From: Streptomyces physcomitrii
GTDB taxonomy: Bacteria > Actinomycetota > Actinomycetes > Streptomycetales > Streptomycetaceae
Direction: 5' to 3'
Length of the DNA: 64,000 nt
NCBI RefSeq assembly: GCF_012273655.1
Contig: NZ_JAAWWP010000003.1
Coordinates: forward strand, 124,001 to 188,000
Part shown: positions 17,720 through 25,961 of the stretch, one piece after another
How positions within the stretch are numbered: position 1 is the first letter of the stretch
Layout of the letters: the number at the start of each line of letters is the position of its first letter
The notes under the pieces: generated by a model
Seen by the model: the letters and a program-made list of their open reading frames with translations, nothing else
Databases searched by the model: none
Told to the model about the DNA's origin: nothing
Program-made: the position numbers and the translations under genes

Positions 17720-17942
17720 CCGCCGAAGAGCACGGAGATGATCCCCGCCCCGACCCGATCAGTGGCTTACGTGACAGCCGACGCGACGTAGCCTCGCACG
17801 GCTGTCGCCGCGCCCAGATGAATCGCGGGTTGCAGTTCGGGTTGCATTCGCGGTCGTTCAAGTGGGTCCACACGCGTGATCAATAACCATTGGATCGCAG
17901 GCCAGGACGATGACGAACCCACCCGAGCCCCAAGACGAACAG
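17720..17942. other. Right end of the island, no gene recognised
   Basis: 223 bp with somewhat lower GC and no supportable ORF. Two 8-bp direct repeats GGGTTGCA (17827-17834 and 17839-17846, 12 bp apart) could be arm-type recombinase sites or part of a lost integrase region. That reading is speculative. Confidence 0.35.
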
Positions 17943-18053
17943 TTGGAAAGCGTGTTGGGGGCACCCCCTCACGAGTTCGAATCTCGTATCCTCCGCCAGT
18001 GCCTCACCGGGCACGATGTCGAGGGGCCCCACCGCTTGCGGTGGGGCCCCTCG
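17943..18053 (+). repeat. Attachment-site direct repeat, copy 2 (3' half of tRNA-Ser plus terminator)
   Basis: The 109/111 match to 4408-4518. Only the anticodon-to-3'-end part of the tRNA is present; the 5' half is missing and upstream bases do not complete the acceptor or D stem, so this is not a functional tRNA. It marks the other end of the island. The terminator hairpin is kept. Confidence 0.88.
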
Positions 18054-18191
18054 GCGTGTGTGGCGGACGCTGCCGCTGGTTCTCGTGGGCGTGAGGGGTG
18101 CGTCGCGGCGGGTACGGTCGCCGAGAGGTCGTCAGCAGGGCAGTTCGGTCCGGCCCCGGGCGAGGGCGCTGCGGCGACTCACGGAGGTGTC

Positions 18192-18246
18192 CGGCGGCGC
18201 GGAGAGCCAGCACCTCCCCGGCGGCGCGGAGAGTCAGCCACTCCCC
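18192..18246. repeat. Two tandem 27-bp units in an intergenic gap
   Basis: CGGCGGCGCGGAGAG begins at 18192 and again at 18219, followed in each case by a related CAGC..CTCCCC. The gap 18054-18290 holds no gene. It lies downstream of the minus-strand gene that ends at 18291. Confidence 0.55.
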
Positions 18247-18290
18247 CGGGGGCGCGAGCCCGCGTGCAGCCCCGCCCAGGACGGGCCCCG

Positions 18291-19868
18291 TCACCCCTGC
18301 CCGCTGGGAATCACGCAGTTCTTGGGTTGAGGGCTGCCCGTGGGCCAGCCGAGGCCGATGAAGCGGAGTTTGCCGCGGCCCTTTCCGCCGGGGTCGAGTT
18401 CGACCACGGCGGCGGGTTTGTCGTAGGCGTTGCCGCCGCTGGTGAGGCAGATGAGGCCGCTGGTGCCGGGGACGCGGTGCTGGGACTGGAGGAGGACCCA
18501 CTGGTTGCCGACGTCCTCGCGGGAGGGGATCCTCGTGCCGTCGCCCATGGCCTGGTGCACGGCCTTGCCGACGGTGACGAGGCCGTCGTAGGAGAGCATC
18601 GCGCGGGAGTCCTCCAGGCGCGGGGCCGCCGCCGGGGTCTTCCAGGTCTCCCCGGTGTCGGCGATCCACTTGTTCAGGGTGTCCAGGGCGGCCTTGGGCT
18701 GGGTGAGGTACTCGGGCGGCTCGGCGGTGCCGTGCTCGCGCCGCCAGCGCTTCAGCTCCTGCTCCCAGGCGGCCGGGTGCCCGGGGGCGGCGTACTGGAC
18801 GCTGACCTTCGGCCTGCCGTCCTCGCCGCGCAACTGCTCCCAGTTGCCGGGGGTCATGGAGAGTTGGAGGGAGGCGGCGTCGGAGCCGCTGATGACGGTG
18901 TAGTGGCGGCCCTTGCAGCCCACCTCGGCGAGTTTGAGGGCGAAGATGCGCAAGTGCATGGAGCGGCCGGCGAAGTAGACGGTGTCGGCCTCGGAGTCGC
19001 AGATGTTGTTGGCGACCTGGGCGAACTGGTTGCCCGTCGAGCCCGCCTCGTCGATGGCGGGGGACTCGAAGGGCATCGCGGCGGGGCCCGAGGGGCCGAC
19101 CTCCTCGATGTCGCCGAAGGCCTCGGCAAGGGATTCGGTGTAGGCGTCGACGCGCTTGTCGTAGACCAGTACCGTCCTGCTGTCCCGGCGGCCCTTCTCG
19201 TTGAAGTCGGCGAGCGCCTGGGCGGCGTCGTGATTGGTGGGGATGATCCGGGCGAGGCCGGGGAAGCGCTCCTCGCCCCTGTCCCTGTTGGCGATCTGGT
19301 CCCCGCTGATCCGGGCGGCGAGCACCGGGACCCGGTGTTCCGTGAGGCGTTCGACGGCCTTCTCGGTGTTGTCGAGCGTGAGGTTGAAGCCGGTGACGGC
19401 GCGCAGCCGGTCCTCGGCGGAGCCGGCCATGCGCACCAGGGTGTCGGAGACCGCGGCCCACTGCCCGTAGTTGCGCCCGGGGTTGGCGAGCACCAGCCGG
19501 ATCCTCGGGGGCTCCCCCTCGCCCCGGTTGGCCTCCAACTGGCCCAAGTACGCGCCCTGGAGGTCGCTGCGCATCTGTCGGCGCAGCGCCTCGGAGCCGG
19601 ACTGGAGCGGCAGCATCATCGCCACCGTGACATGCGGTTCGTCGGCGATCCGCGCGTTCTCCCTGGCGATGGCCCGGGACACCTCGGCGATCTCCGGGGA
19701 GCCGAAGTCGTAGCCGCCGGCGCTGACGCCGATGCACTCGCCGCCCTTCTTCTCCACGCCGTCGGCGCACATCTCCGGCTTGCGGAAGACGGTCCAGGCC
19801 GTCCAGGAGGCTGCCGCGAGGACCGCGACGAGCAGCACCGAGTAGAGGATCTTCTTCCATCTGGGCAT
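18291..19868 (-). CDS. Membrane-anchored periplasmic-binding-type protein (type 1 fold), function unknown
   Basis: 525 residues starting MPRWKKILYSVLLVAVLAAASW, a signal anchor (about residues 7-27) that would place the rest outside the membrane. The body resembles substrate-binding proteins of branched-chain amino acid ABC transporters: VTVAMMLPLQ near the start, AVTGFNLTLDNTEKAVERL, VPVLAARISGD, and SRTVLVYDKRVDAYTESLAEAF. No permease or transporter ATPase is nearby. It is four bases downstream of the large ATPase gene, so the pair is an operon and may form a sensor rather than a transporter. A cysteine-containing C-terminus (LICLTSGGNAYD, KNCVIP) is visible. Confidence 0.8.
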   Translation of the reverse strand: MPRWKKILYSVLLVAVLAAASWTAWTVFRKPEMCADGVEKKGGECIGVSAGGYDFGSPEIAEVSRAIARENARIADEPHVTVAMMLPLQSGSEALRRQMRSDLQGAYLGQLEANRGEGEPPRIRLVLANPGRNYGQWAAVSDTLVRMAGSAEDRLRAVTGFNLTLDNTEKAVERLTEHRVPVLAARISGDQIANRDRGEERFPGLARIIPTNHDAAQALADFNEKGRRDSRTVLVYDKRVDAYTESLAEAFGDIEEVGPSGPAAMPFESPAIDEAGSTGNQFAQVANNICDSEADTVYFAGRSMHLRIFALKLAEVGCKGRHYTVISGSDAASLQLSMTPGNWEQLRGEDGRPKVSVQYAAPGHPAAWEQELKRWRREHGTAEPPEYLTQPKAALDTLNKWIADTGETWKTPAAAPRLEDSRAMLSYDGLVTVGKAVHQAMGDGTRIPSREDVGNQWVLLQSQHRVPGTSGLICLTSGGNAYDKPAAVVELDPGGKGRGKLRFIGLGWPTGSPQPKNCVIPSGQG

Positions 19869-19872
19869 TGCG

Positions 19873-22044
19873 CTACCTCCTTCGTCCGAGCTGACCGGTG
19901 CAGGTGCAGCGCAGCAGCGGCTGCTCGTTCTCCGCGAGGCCGCTCCAGTCGGTGGCCATCTCGCTGAGCTGTCCCGCGCCGTCGAATTCCATGATCGACA
20001 GCAGGTCGAGGAGCTTGGCCAGGGTGCGGGCGGTCTCCCTGCCGGTCGGCCTGGTCCGCTCCTCGCACAGCCAGACCGCGTGCAGCAGTTGGTCGACGGT
20101 GCGGCGCAGCGCGGGGCCCCGGGCGGCCATCCGGCCCTGGGCCCGTTCCCGCCGGGCGTCCGCCCCGCCGGGGTAGGGCGCCTGCGCGATCTCCAGGAGG
20201 TCGGCGCACCACTGGCGGGGGCGGCCCGGCAGGGTGGCGACCAGGTGGTCGACGACGTCGTCCGCGCCGCCGGAGACCAGGTGGTGGCTCATCCGGTGCG
20301 CGGTGACCGAGCGGAACGCCCGGCCCTCCGGGGCTGCCCCGTCCACAGCCGCGCGCCCCGTGTAGTGGTCCCGCAGCAGGTGGTGGTCGGCGCTCCAGGC
20401 GGCGCCGCCCGGGCGCAGCCCGTACAGCCGGTGCACCAGCATCTGGCGCAGGCCGAAGTCGCCGATGAAGTGGCGTTCGCAGCTCGGCCAGCCCGTGTCG
20501 GTGAGGAGCTGGGAGAGGTGATGGGCCGTCAAGTGATGGACGTGGCCTGCCTGGTGGTGGCGCAGAAGGACGTCCGCGCATTCCTTGTCGTGGGCGACCG
20601 ACAGATGGGTGAGCAGATCGAGCCACTGGTCGCGGTGCTCGGTCGGCAGCCGTACGGGCAGTTGGTCGAGGATCAGCTCCTGGAGCAGTACGTCGGCCAC
20701 CCGCTGCTCGGGGGCGCCGTCGCCGGGTATGCGCAGCGGGGCGTCCAGGATGTCCCGGTCGTTGGCGTCCTCGGGCATCCGGAAGGCGGCCGCGGCGGCG
20801 GCGAGGCGGATCACCGTGTGTGGCCGTCCGCCGCTGAGCCGGGCCACCGCGGCGTCGATGCGGCGGCGGTTCGAGGCGCCCTCCGGCTCGGTGTGGAGCT
20901 GCCTGCGTTCGGTCTCCCGGCGGAGCTGGTCGCCGGTGAGCAGGGGCATGCGCAGCAGCAGTACTCCGTCGGCGAGCGGGGCGCGGTCGGCGGTGCCGTC
21001 CGCGCGCCGGGTCCAGGCGGGCGGTCCGCCGTCGGCCGGCCGGAACTCCGCGGGGGCCGCCGCCTCCTCGGCCGGGAGTCCGCCGTGCAGGAAGGCGCCG
21101 CCGTCCGCCCTGCGGGCCGTGCCCACGATCACCAGGCGGTCGCGCTGCCCGCCCCGGCGGTCGGTGAGCGCGGCGCGCAGCAGTTGCTCCCCTAGCGGCG
21201 ACTCGGCGTGGTCGAGGAGCAGTCCGGGGCGGCCGACCCGGCGCAGCCAGCCGGCGGCGGAGGCGTAGGCCGCCTCCAGGTCCTCGCGCAGCGCCCGGAA
21301 GAGGAAGCTCTCGGCCAACTCCCGTGCCTCGCCGCCGGTGTGGAAGTCAGCGGCGAGGTTGCGCAGTCCGTGCCTGGGCTGGCCCGCGGCGCCGGGGTAC
21401 GAGCCGTAGATGCGTTCGAGTTCGTGCCGGCCGCGGGGGGCGAGGCGCTCGAAGAGGGCGTCCAGGATCGCGTTGCCGACGGCCGCCGAGTACGGGTCGA
21501 GGGCCTGCCCGGACAGGGTCGTCAGAAGGTTGCGGACGGTCCCGCCGAGCATGCCGCGCCAGAAGTCGCCGGTGACCAGGCCGCGCAGGCGCTGCTTCTG
21601 GGGCAGCTGCTCGTAGCGTTCGACCTCCGTGGCGACCGCCTCGGGCGAGCCCTCGGTGGCGCCGGTGGCGATCATCGCGAGGCCGGTGAAGAGCCGCGGG
21701 AAGGCGAACGAGCCGCCCGTCCCCTGCCACAGACACAGCCGCCGGGCGACCTCCACCAGGGCCTCGGTCGCGGCGGAGCGGGCGCCGGGCTCCGGCTCGG
21801 CCCGGTCGGCGTAGACCGGCGAGCCGCAGTCCAGGTGGATCACCGGCACCTTGGCGGCGAAGGCGTCCCGCACCGCGCGCAGCAGCCGCCCCTTGCCCAT
21901 GCCGGGTCCGCCGGTGAGCAGCACCACGGGCAGGTCGGGCCCGTACAGCGGATCCCGGCCGGCGCCGGAGGGCGCCCGCCCGAGGAGGTGCGCGAAGAAG
22001 CCCTCCTCGCTCAGGAGTTTCTCGAACCCCAAGTCGTCACACAC
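19873..22044 (-). CDS. Large P-loop-like ATPase, function unknown, partner of the binding-type protein
   Basis: 723 residues from a GTG preceded by GGGGGG. The N-terminal NTPase segment has VVLLTGGPGMGKGRLL (residues 40-55), a Walker A in which the usual Ser/Thr after the lysine is Gly52. A possible Walker B is GLLLDHAES near 277. The remainder is alpha-helical in character with many His and Trp residues (SVAHDKECADVLLRHHQAGHVHHLTAHHL). It resembles streptomycete ATPases of the STAND/AAA sort in layout only; I cannot name a family. Operon with the downstream membrane-anchored binding protein suggests a signalling or transport-control role. Confidence 0.75.
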   Translation of the reverse strand: MCDDLGFEKLLSEEGFFAHLLGRAPSGAGRDPLYGPDLPVVLLTGGPGMGKGRLLRAVRDAFAAKVPVIHLDCGSPVYADRAEPEPGARSAATEALVEVARRLCLWQGTGGSFAFPRLFTGLAMIATGATEGSPEAVATEVERYEQLPQKQRLRGLVTGDFWRGMLGGTVRNLLTTLSGQALDPYSAAVGNAILDALFERLAPRGRHELERIYGSYPGAAGQPRHGLRNLAADFHTGGEARELAESFLFRALREDLEAAYASAAGWLRRVGRPGLLLDHAESPLGEQLLRAALTDRRGGQRDRLVIVGTARRADGGAFLHGGLPAEEAAAPAEFRPADGGPPAWTRRADGTADRAPLADGVLLLRMPLLTGDQLRRETERRQLHTEPEGASNRRRIDAAVARLSGGRPHTVIRLAAAAAAFRMPEDANDRDILDAPLRIPGDGAPEQRVADVLLQELILDQLPVRLPTEHRDQWLDLLTHLSVAHDKECADVLLRHHQAGHVHHLTAHHLSQLLTDTGWPSCERHFIGDFGLRQMLVHRLYGLRPGGAAWSADHHLLRDHYTGRAAVDGAAPEGRAFRSVTAHRMSHHLVSGGADDVVDHLVATLPGRPRQWCADLLEIAQAPYPGGADARRERAQGRMAARGPALRRTVDQLLHAVWLCEERTRPTGRETARTLAKLLDLLSIMEFDGAGQLSEMATDWSGLAENEQPLLRCTCTGQLGRRR

Positions 22045-22122
22045 GGACCCCCCATGAAGTGTTCATCCCGCCCGAAGACGGTTTCCCACTGTCCGATGCA
22101 CCAGAAAAGGGTTAGTGGAACA

Positions 22123-22138
22123 CGAACACTGTTGTTCG
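22123..22138. promoter_or_regulatory. Dyad upstream of the ATPase operon
   Basis: CGAACACTGTTGTTCG has perfect 6-bp arms (CGAACA/TGTTCG) around 4 bases, 79 bp before the GTG of the ATPase gene. It may be an operator. The rest of 22045-22439 shows no gene. Confidence 0.4.
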
Positions 22139-22439
22139 GCAACGACCCCTGCAAAAAAGGGAGTTGGGGGCATGAGGGGGTGGCGGGAGGGCGGGCACCG
22201 CGGCAGTCGGGCGCCCGCGTGCCGTCCCGGTGAGGCACACCTGCTCTCCGCTCGGTGTCGTACCCGACGACGATGCTGTACGGGTCCGTGGCAGAGCCTC
22301 CCCGCGCGGAGCGGCGGCCGGCACCGGGCGGGCATCACCCCTGTGTGCGGGGCGGCGTGGGCAACTCGGCCGGGGAGCAAGGCGTCTGCGGCTGACGGCC
22401 GGGGGATCCGTGCGGCCGGGGACGCGTCCGCCTCGCTCG

Positions 22440-23684
22440 TCAGGACGTCCCGCGCGTCCCTCGTCCCGCCGCCCGGCGGGCCCACTCCCCCAGCACCGGG
22501 ACGCACCGCTCGGCGAAGTGCTCGTAGTCGGCGGGGGTGTTGTAGACGTGGGTGGACAGGCGGAAGTAGCCGGTGCCGCCGAAGCTGGTGAAGGCGGCGG
22601 CGACGCCCAGTTCGCGGCCGACGCGGTCGCGGAGGGCGTCCGCCTCGACGCGGGTGGCGCCGAGCGGCGCGGGGAGGCGGACCAGGCGCATCGCGCCGAC
22701 CGGCATGCCGACGTCCACCCGGCTGTCCTCCCCGGTGAGTTCGGCGAAGGCCGCGCCGATCAGGTCCTCGGCGTAGTCGGCCAGGGCGCTCAGGTAGGCG
22801 CGGGCGGCGGACCAGCCCCAGGTGTCCTCGACGAAGGCGAGTGCGGTGGGCGCCGCGAGCGGGCCCGTGGCGTCGACGGTGCCCTGGGTGTCGAAGCGCT
22901 CGGGGTACGGGTCGGGGGCGCCCCAGGAGTCGATCAGGGGGTGGAGGTCCTCGCGCAGGGGGCCGCGGGCGACCAGGGCGGCGGTGCCGCGCGGGGCGCA
23001 GCCGAACTTGTGCAGATTGCCGACCCAGAAGTCGCAGTCGAGGCCGGCGAGCGGCTCCTCGGCGAGGCCGGGCACATGGGCGCCGTCCACGAGCACCGGC
23101 ACGCCCCGCTCGCGGGCCGCCGCCGCGATCCGGGCCACCGGCAGCCAGCGCGCGGTGGCCGAGGTGATGTGGTCGATCACGAGGAGCCCGGTCGAGGAGC
23201 CGAGGGCGGCGGTCACCGCCTCCTCGGCGGTGTCGGCGTCCGCGTCCAGGGGGACATGGACGGTGCGCAGGCTGCCGCCCCAGCGGCGGGCGAGGCGGGC
23301 CGCGCCCATGGTGACCGCGCCGTAGCCGTGGTCGGTGACCAGGACCTCGGCGCCGGGGCGGGGCGGCAGGGCGAGGTGGGCCGCGCTCGCACCGCCGCTG
23401 GCGTTGGGGACGAGGGCGAGGTCGCCGGGCGGCACCCGCAGGAAGGCGGCGACGGCGGTCCGCGCGGCGGCGACCCTGCCGGGCAGCTCGGGGAACCACC
23501 GCACCGGTGAGGCCTCCATCTGCTGCCGCAGCCGGTTCTGCTCCTCCTGCGCGCAGCGCGGGACCGCCCCGAACGAACCGTGGTTCAGGTGCCTGATCGC
23601 CGGGTCGAGCGTCCAGGCGGCCGCGGCGGGCCGGCCGTCGGGCAGCGTGAGCGGTTCGGGCGCGGGGGCCTTGGTCGTACGCAC
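22440..23684 (-). CDS. Class V PLP-dependent enzyme (isopenicillin-N-epimerase-like)
   Basis: 414 residues from the GTG at 23684 (RBS AGGAG). Starts VRTTKAPAPEPLTLPDGR, followed by WTLDPAIRHLNHGSFGAVP, a hallmark of the isopenicillin N epimerase-like branch. The PLP lysine is in DFWVGNLHKFGCAPRGTAAL. HEVVFTDHGY-like (VLVTDHGYGAVTMG) and PVLVDGAHVPGL match cofactor and Asp sites. Possible reactions are epimerisation, desulfurase-like chemistry or aldol/transamination; the substrate cannot be told. Last gene of the biosynthetic operon. A very long in-frame extension upstream is a shadow of the oxygenase and permease genes. Confidence 0.85.
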   Translation of the reverse strand: MRTTKAPAPEPLTLPDGRPAAAAWTLDPAIRHLNHGSFGAVPRCAQEEQNRLRQQMEASPVRWFPELPGRVAAARTAVAAFLRVPPGDLALVPNASGGASAAHLALPPRPGAEVLVTDHGYGAVTMGAARLARRWGGSLRTVHVPLDADADTAEEAVTAALGSSTGLLVIDHITSATARWLPVARIAAAARERGVPVLVDGAHVPGLAEEPLAGLDCDFWVGNLHKFGCAPRGTAALVARGPLREDLHPLIDSWGAPDPYPERFDTQGTVDATGPLAAPTALAFVEDTWGWSAARAYLSALADYAEDLIGAAFAELTGEDSRVDVGMPVGAMRLVRLPAPLGATRVEADALRDRVGRELGVAAAFTSFGGTGYFRLSTHVYNTPADYEHFAERCVPVLGEWARRAAGRGTRGTS

Positions 23685-23857
23685 GGGACTCCTGGTGGCC
23701 GGGGCGGCGGGTGCCGGGGGCGTCGCGGCCGGTCCTGCGCTCGGGTGACCCTCGACGGGACCGGTCGGACGGGCACTCCTCGCGGTGCCCGTCACACGGT
23801 ACGGGGGACGGTGGTCGGGGCGGGGCGGTACCGGCGGCCCCGCCCCGCGCCCGGCTG

Positions 23858-24820
23858 CTACCAGGCGCGCATCTCGGTGCCCGCCGCCGACTCGCTCCGC
23901 AGTCCCCCGGGCCCCTCGACAAGCTCGCCGAGGACGGTCACGCGGTGCATGACGCGGTCCACGTCCAGGTGGGCGAAGTCGGTGGGGGCGAAGTGGCAGG
24001 TGCTGCGGTTGTCCCAGAAGGCGATGCTGTGCGGTTCCCAGCGGAAGCGGACGGTGTACTCGGCGCTCGTCAGGTGCTGGAAGAGGAGGTCGAGGAGGTG
24101 GCGGCTCTCCAGTTCGGAGAAGCCGGTGATCCGGGTGGTGGAGCCGGGGCTGACGAACAGGGCGCGTTCGCCGGTCTCGGGGTGGACGCGGACCACAGGA
24201 TGCTCGGCGACCTGGGGGTCGGCGCAGAACTTGCGCAGGATCTCGCGGTCGCGTTCGTCGGAGTGGCGCAGGTGCACGGCGTTGAAGAAGGCGTGCTCGG
24301 CCATGAGTCCGTCGCAGAGCCGGCGCAGGGGGGCGGCGAGGCCCTCGTAGGCGGCGACGGTGTTGGTCCACTGGGTGTCGCCGCCGAACTCGGGGGTGCG
24401 CTCGGCGCGCAGGATCGAGAGGGCGGGCGGGTTGGGGTACTGGGTGAGGTCGCTGTGCCAACCGGCGAGCGGGGAGAGCCACTTGCGCCGGTAGTGCTCC
24501 TCGAAGTCGGCGCCGTAGCGCTCGGTGTCGGCCCGGGGGTCGACGGTGAGGATCTCGGGGTGGCCTTCCGGGTGGACCCCGTGCTTGGCGCCCTCGCGCC
24601 GGGTCAGGGCGCCGAAGCGGCGGCCGAAGGCGATGTGCTGGGCGTGGTCGAGGGGCTGGTCGCGGAAGAAGACGACGCGGTGGGCGAGCACCGCCTCGCG
24701 TATCGCCGCCACGGTGGCGTCGTCGAGTTCCTCGCGCAGGTCGACGCCGGAGATCTCGGCGCCGATGCGTCCCGCGGTCCGGCGTACGACGAGTCGGGTG
24801 GGCTGCGCGGTCTTGTTCAC
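23858..24820 (-). CDS. TauD/TfdA-type 2-oxoglutarate/Fe(II) dioxygenase
   Basis: 320 residues from the GTG at 24820, preceded by AGAAAGG; an ATG at 24856 is possible but lacks an RBS. Motifs: ISGVDLREELDDATVAAIREAVLAHRVVFFRDQPLDHAQHIAF (partly) as in TauD, iron ligands His/Asp in GWHSDLTQYP, distal His in VMHRVTVLG, and GGDTQWTNTVAAYEGL as in the taurine dioxygenase family. It probably hydroxylates or desaturates an intermediate of the cluster. Separated from the PLP enzyme by about 170 bp with no ORF. Confidence 0.9.
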   Translation of the reverse strand: MNKTAQPTRLVVRRTAGRIGAEISGVDLREELDDATVAAIREAVLAHRVVFFRDQPLDHAQHIAFGRRFGALTRREGAKHGVHPEGHPEILTVDPRADTERYGADFEEHYRRKWLSPLAGWHSDLTQYPNPPALSILRAERTPEFGGDTQWTNTVAAYEGLAAPLRRLCDGLMAEHAFFNAVHLRHSDERDREILRKFCADPQVAEHPVVRVHPETGERALFVSPGSTTRITGFSELESRHLLDLLFQHLTSAEYTVRFRWEPHSIAFWDNRSTCHFAPTDFAHLDVDRVMHRVTVLGELVEGPGGLRSESAAGTEMRAW

Positions 24821-24916
24821 GGCGGTGCCTTTCTGAGCTGACGGGCGGTCGTGCATGGGGGGAGGGAGCGGGTGTGCCCCGGGGCCGGACGAGGGTGGCC
24901 TCGGGGTGGTCCCGGG

Positions 24917-25867
24917 TCAGGGCGTGCGGCTGAGGAACTGCGTCCACAGCGGGAGCAGGAGTAACGCGGCCAGGGAGCTCTTGACGACGAGGGCCGCGGC
25001 CATGTCCGCGCCCACGCGGTAGCGCTGGGCGAAGATGAACAGGTTCTGCGGTGCGGGCATCGCAGCGATCAGGACGAGCTGGTCGAGGCGGATTCCGCGC
25101 ACCCCGAAGAGGTGGTGGCAGACCAGGTAGGTGAGCAGCGGGAAGGCGAGGCACTTGAAGGCGATGAGGCCCCACTCCTCGCGGGTGGTGCCCCGTACGT
25201 CGAGGCCGGTGCCGCCGAGGTGCAGGCCGAGGGCGAACAGGGCGACGGGCGAGGCGCTGGCGCCGACGAAGTCGAAGCTGTCCAGGACCACCACGGGCAG
25301 GTGCAGCGGCAGCAGGTTGAGCAGGATGCCCGCGTTGCACGCGAGGACCACGGGGGTCGTCAGGGAGGCGCGGACGGCTCCGCCGAGGCGGCGGGCGGGG
25401 CTGCCGGTGCGCTCGGCGCTGCCGAGTTCCATGACCGAGAGGATGATCAGGGAGAGGACGCACACCTGGAAGAGCAGCACCGGGAAGATCGGTGCCGCGT
25501 CCCCGAAGAGCATGATGAAGACGGGTACGGCGAAGTAGGCCGTGTTCACCTGGACCGCGGCCATCACGCGCAGAGCGATGCCGCGCGGGTCGCGTTCACC
25601 GAGGGCGCGCACCAGGGCCCCGGTCAGGGCGGCGGCGGCCAGGGCGGCCGCCGCGTAGCCGGTGAAGGCGCGCCAGTCGAAGAGGGCGCCGAGGTCGCTG
25701 CGGTAGATGCTGCCGAAGAGGAAGCAGGGCACCGCGAAGAGGAAGGCGTAGTCGGCGAAGACCTGGGAGGCCGCGGCGGGGACGGTCTTGCGCCGGGCGA
25801 GCAGGACTCCGCAGCCGAAGGCCAGCACCACCGGTGCCAGCTTCTCCAGCGCCTCGACCGCTCCCAT
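24917..25867 (-). CDS. AEC-family (auxin-efflux-carrier-like) permease
   Basis: 316 residues with about ten hydrophobic spans, starting MGAVEALEKLAPVVLAFGCGVLLA. Preceded by GAGGAGG. Features of the AEC family are FADYAFLFAVPCFLFGSIYR, the middle VNTAYFAVPVFIMLFG, and the C-terminal AAMPAPQNLFIFAQRY. Such carriers move small organic anions or amino acid derivatives. In the cluster it could import a precursor or export the product alongside the MFS protein. Confidence 0.88.
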   Translation of the reverse strand: MGAVEALEKLAPVVLAFGCGVLLARRKTVPAAASQVFADYAFLFAVPCFLFGSIYRSDLGALFDWRAFTGYAAAALAAAALTGALVRALGERDPRGIALRVMAAVQVNTAYFAVPVFIMLFGDAAPIFPVLLFQVCVLSLIILSVMELGSAERTGSPARRLGGAVRASLTTPVVLACNAGILLNLLPLHLPVVVLDSFDFVGASASPVALFALGLHLGGTGLDVRGTTREEWGLIAFKCLAFPLLTYLVCHHLFGVRGIRLDQLVLIAAMPAPQNLFIFAQRYRVGADMAAALVVKSSLAALLLLPLWTQFLSRTP

Positions 25868-25961
25868 GTCCCGCCTCCTCGTGCTCGTCGCGCTCCGCCG
25901 TGCCCGGTGGCTCGGGCGGGGTGGGTGCTCCCGCGGCCGGGTGCCGCGGGAGCGTCCCGGG

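Larger units (their letters stand above)
4519..17942. mobile_element. Genomic island in tRNA-Ser carrying a type I-E CRISPR-Cas system
   Basis: The segment between the two 111-bp repeats. Its content is two CRISPR arrays, one small ORF and seven cas genes, all on the plus strand. No integrase, excisionase, replication or transfer gene is recognisable. It is therefore either a decayed or non-autonomous element, or a cassette left behind by a larger one. The first 335 bases (4519-4854) hold no gene I can support. The cas3 5' part uses more A/T-ending codons than the core genes, consistent with transfer. Confidence 0.75.

Noticed and set aside
16238..17791. A 517-codon plus-strand ORF and several minus-strand ORFs through array 2
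   Set aside because: Same artefact: periodic repeats without stop codons; no RBS or domain.
4519..17942. Integrase or excisionase gene on the island
   Set aside because: I looked for tyrosine or serine recombinase motifs in all frames near both ends and saw none.
17943..18026. Second tRNA-Ser gene
   Set aside because: Only the 3' half is present; bases upstream cannot form the acceptor or D stem.
22123..22138. LexA (SOS) box
   Set aside because: The spacing is GAAC-N6-GTTC; the Gram-positive LexA box needs GAAC-N4-GTTC.
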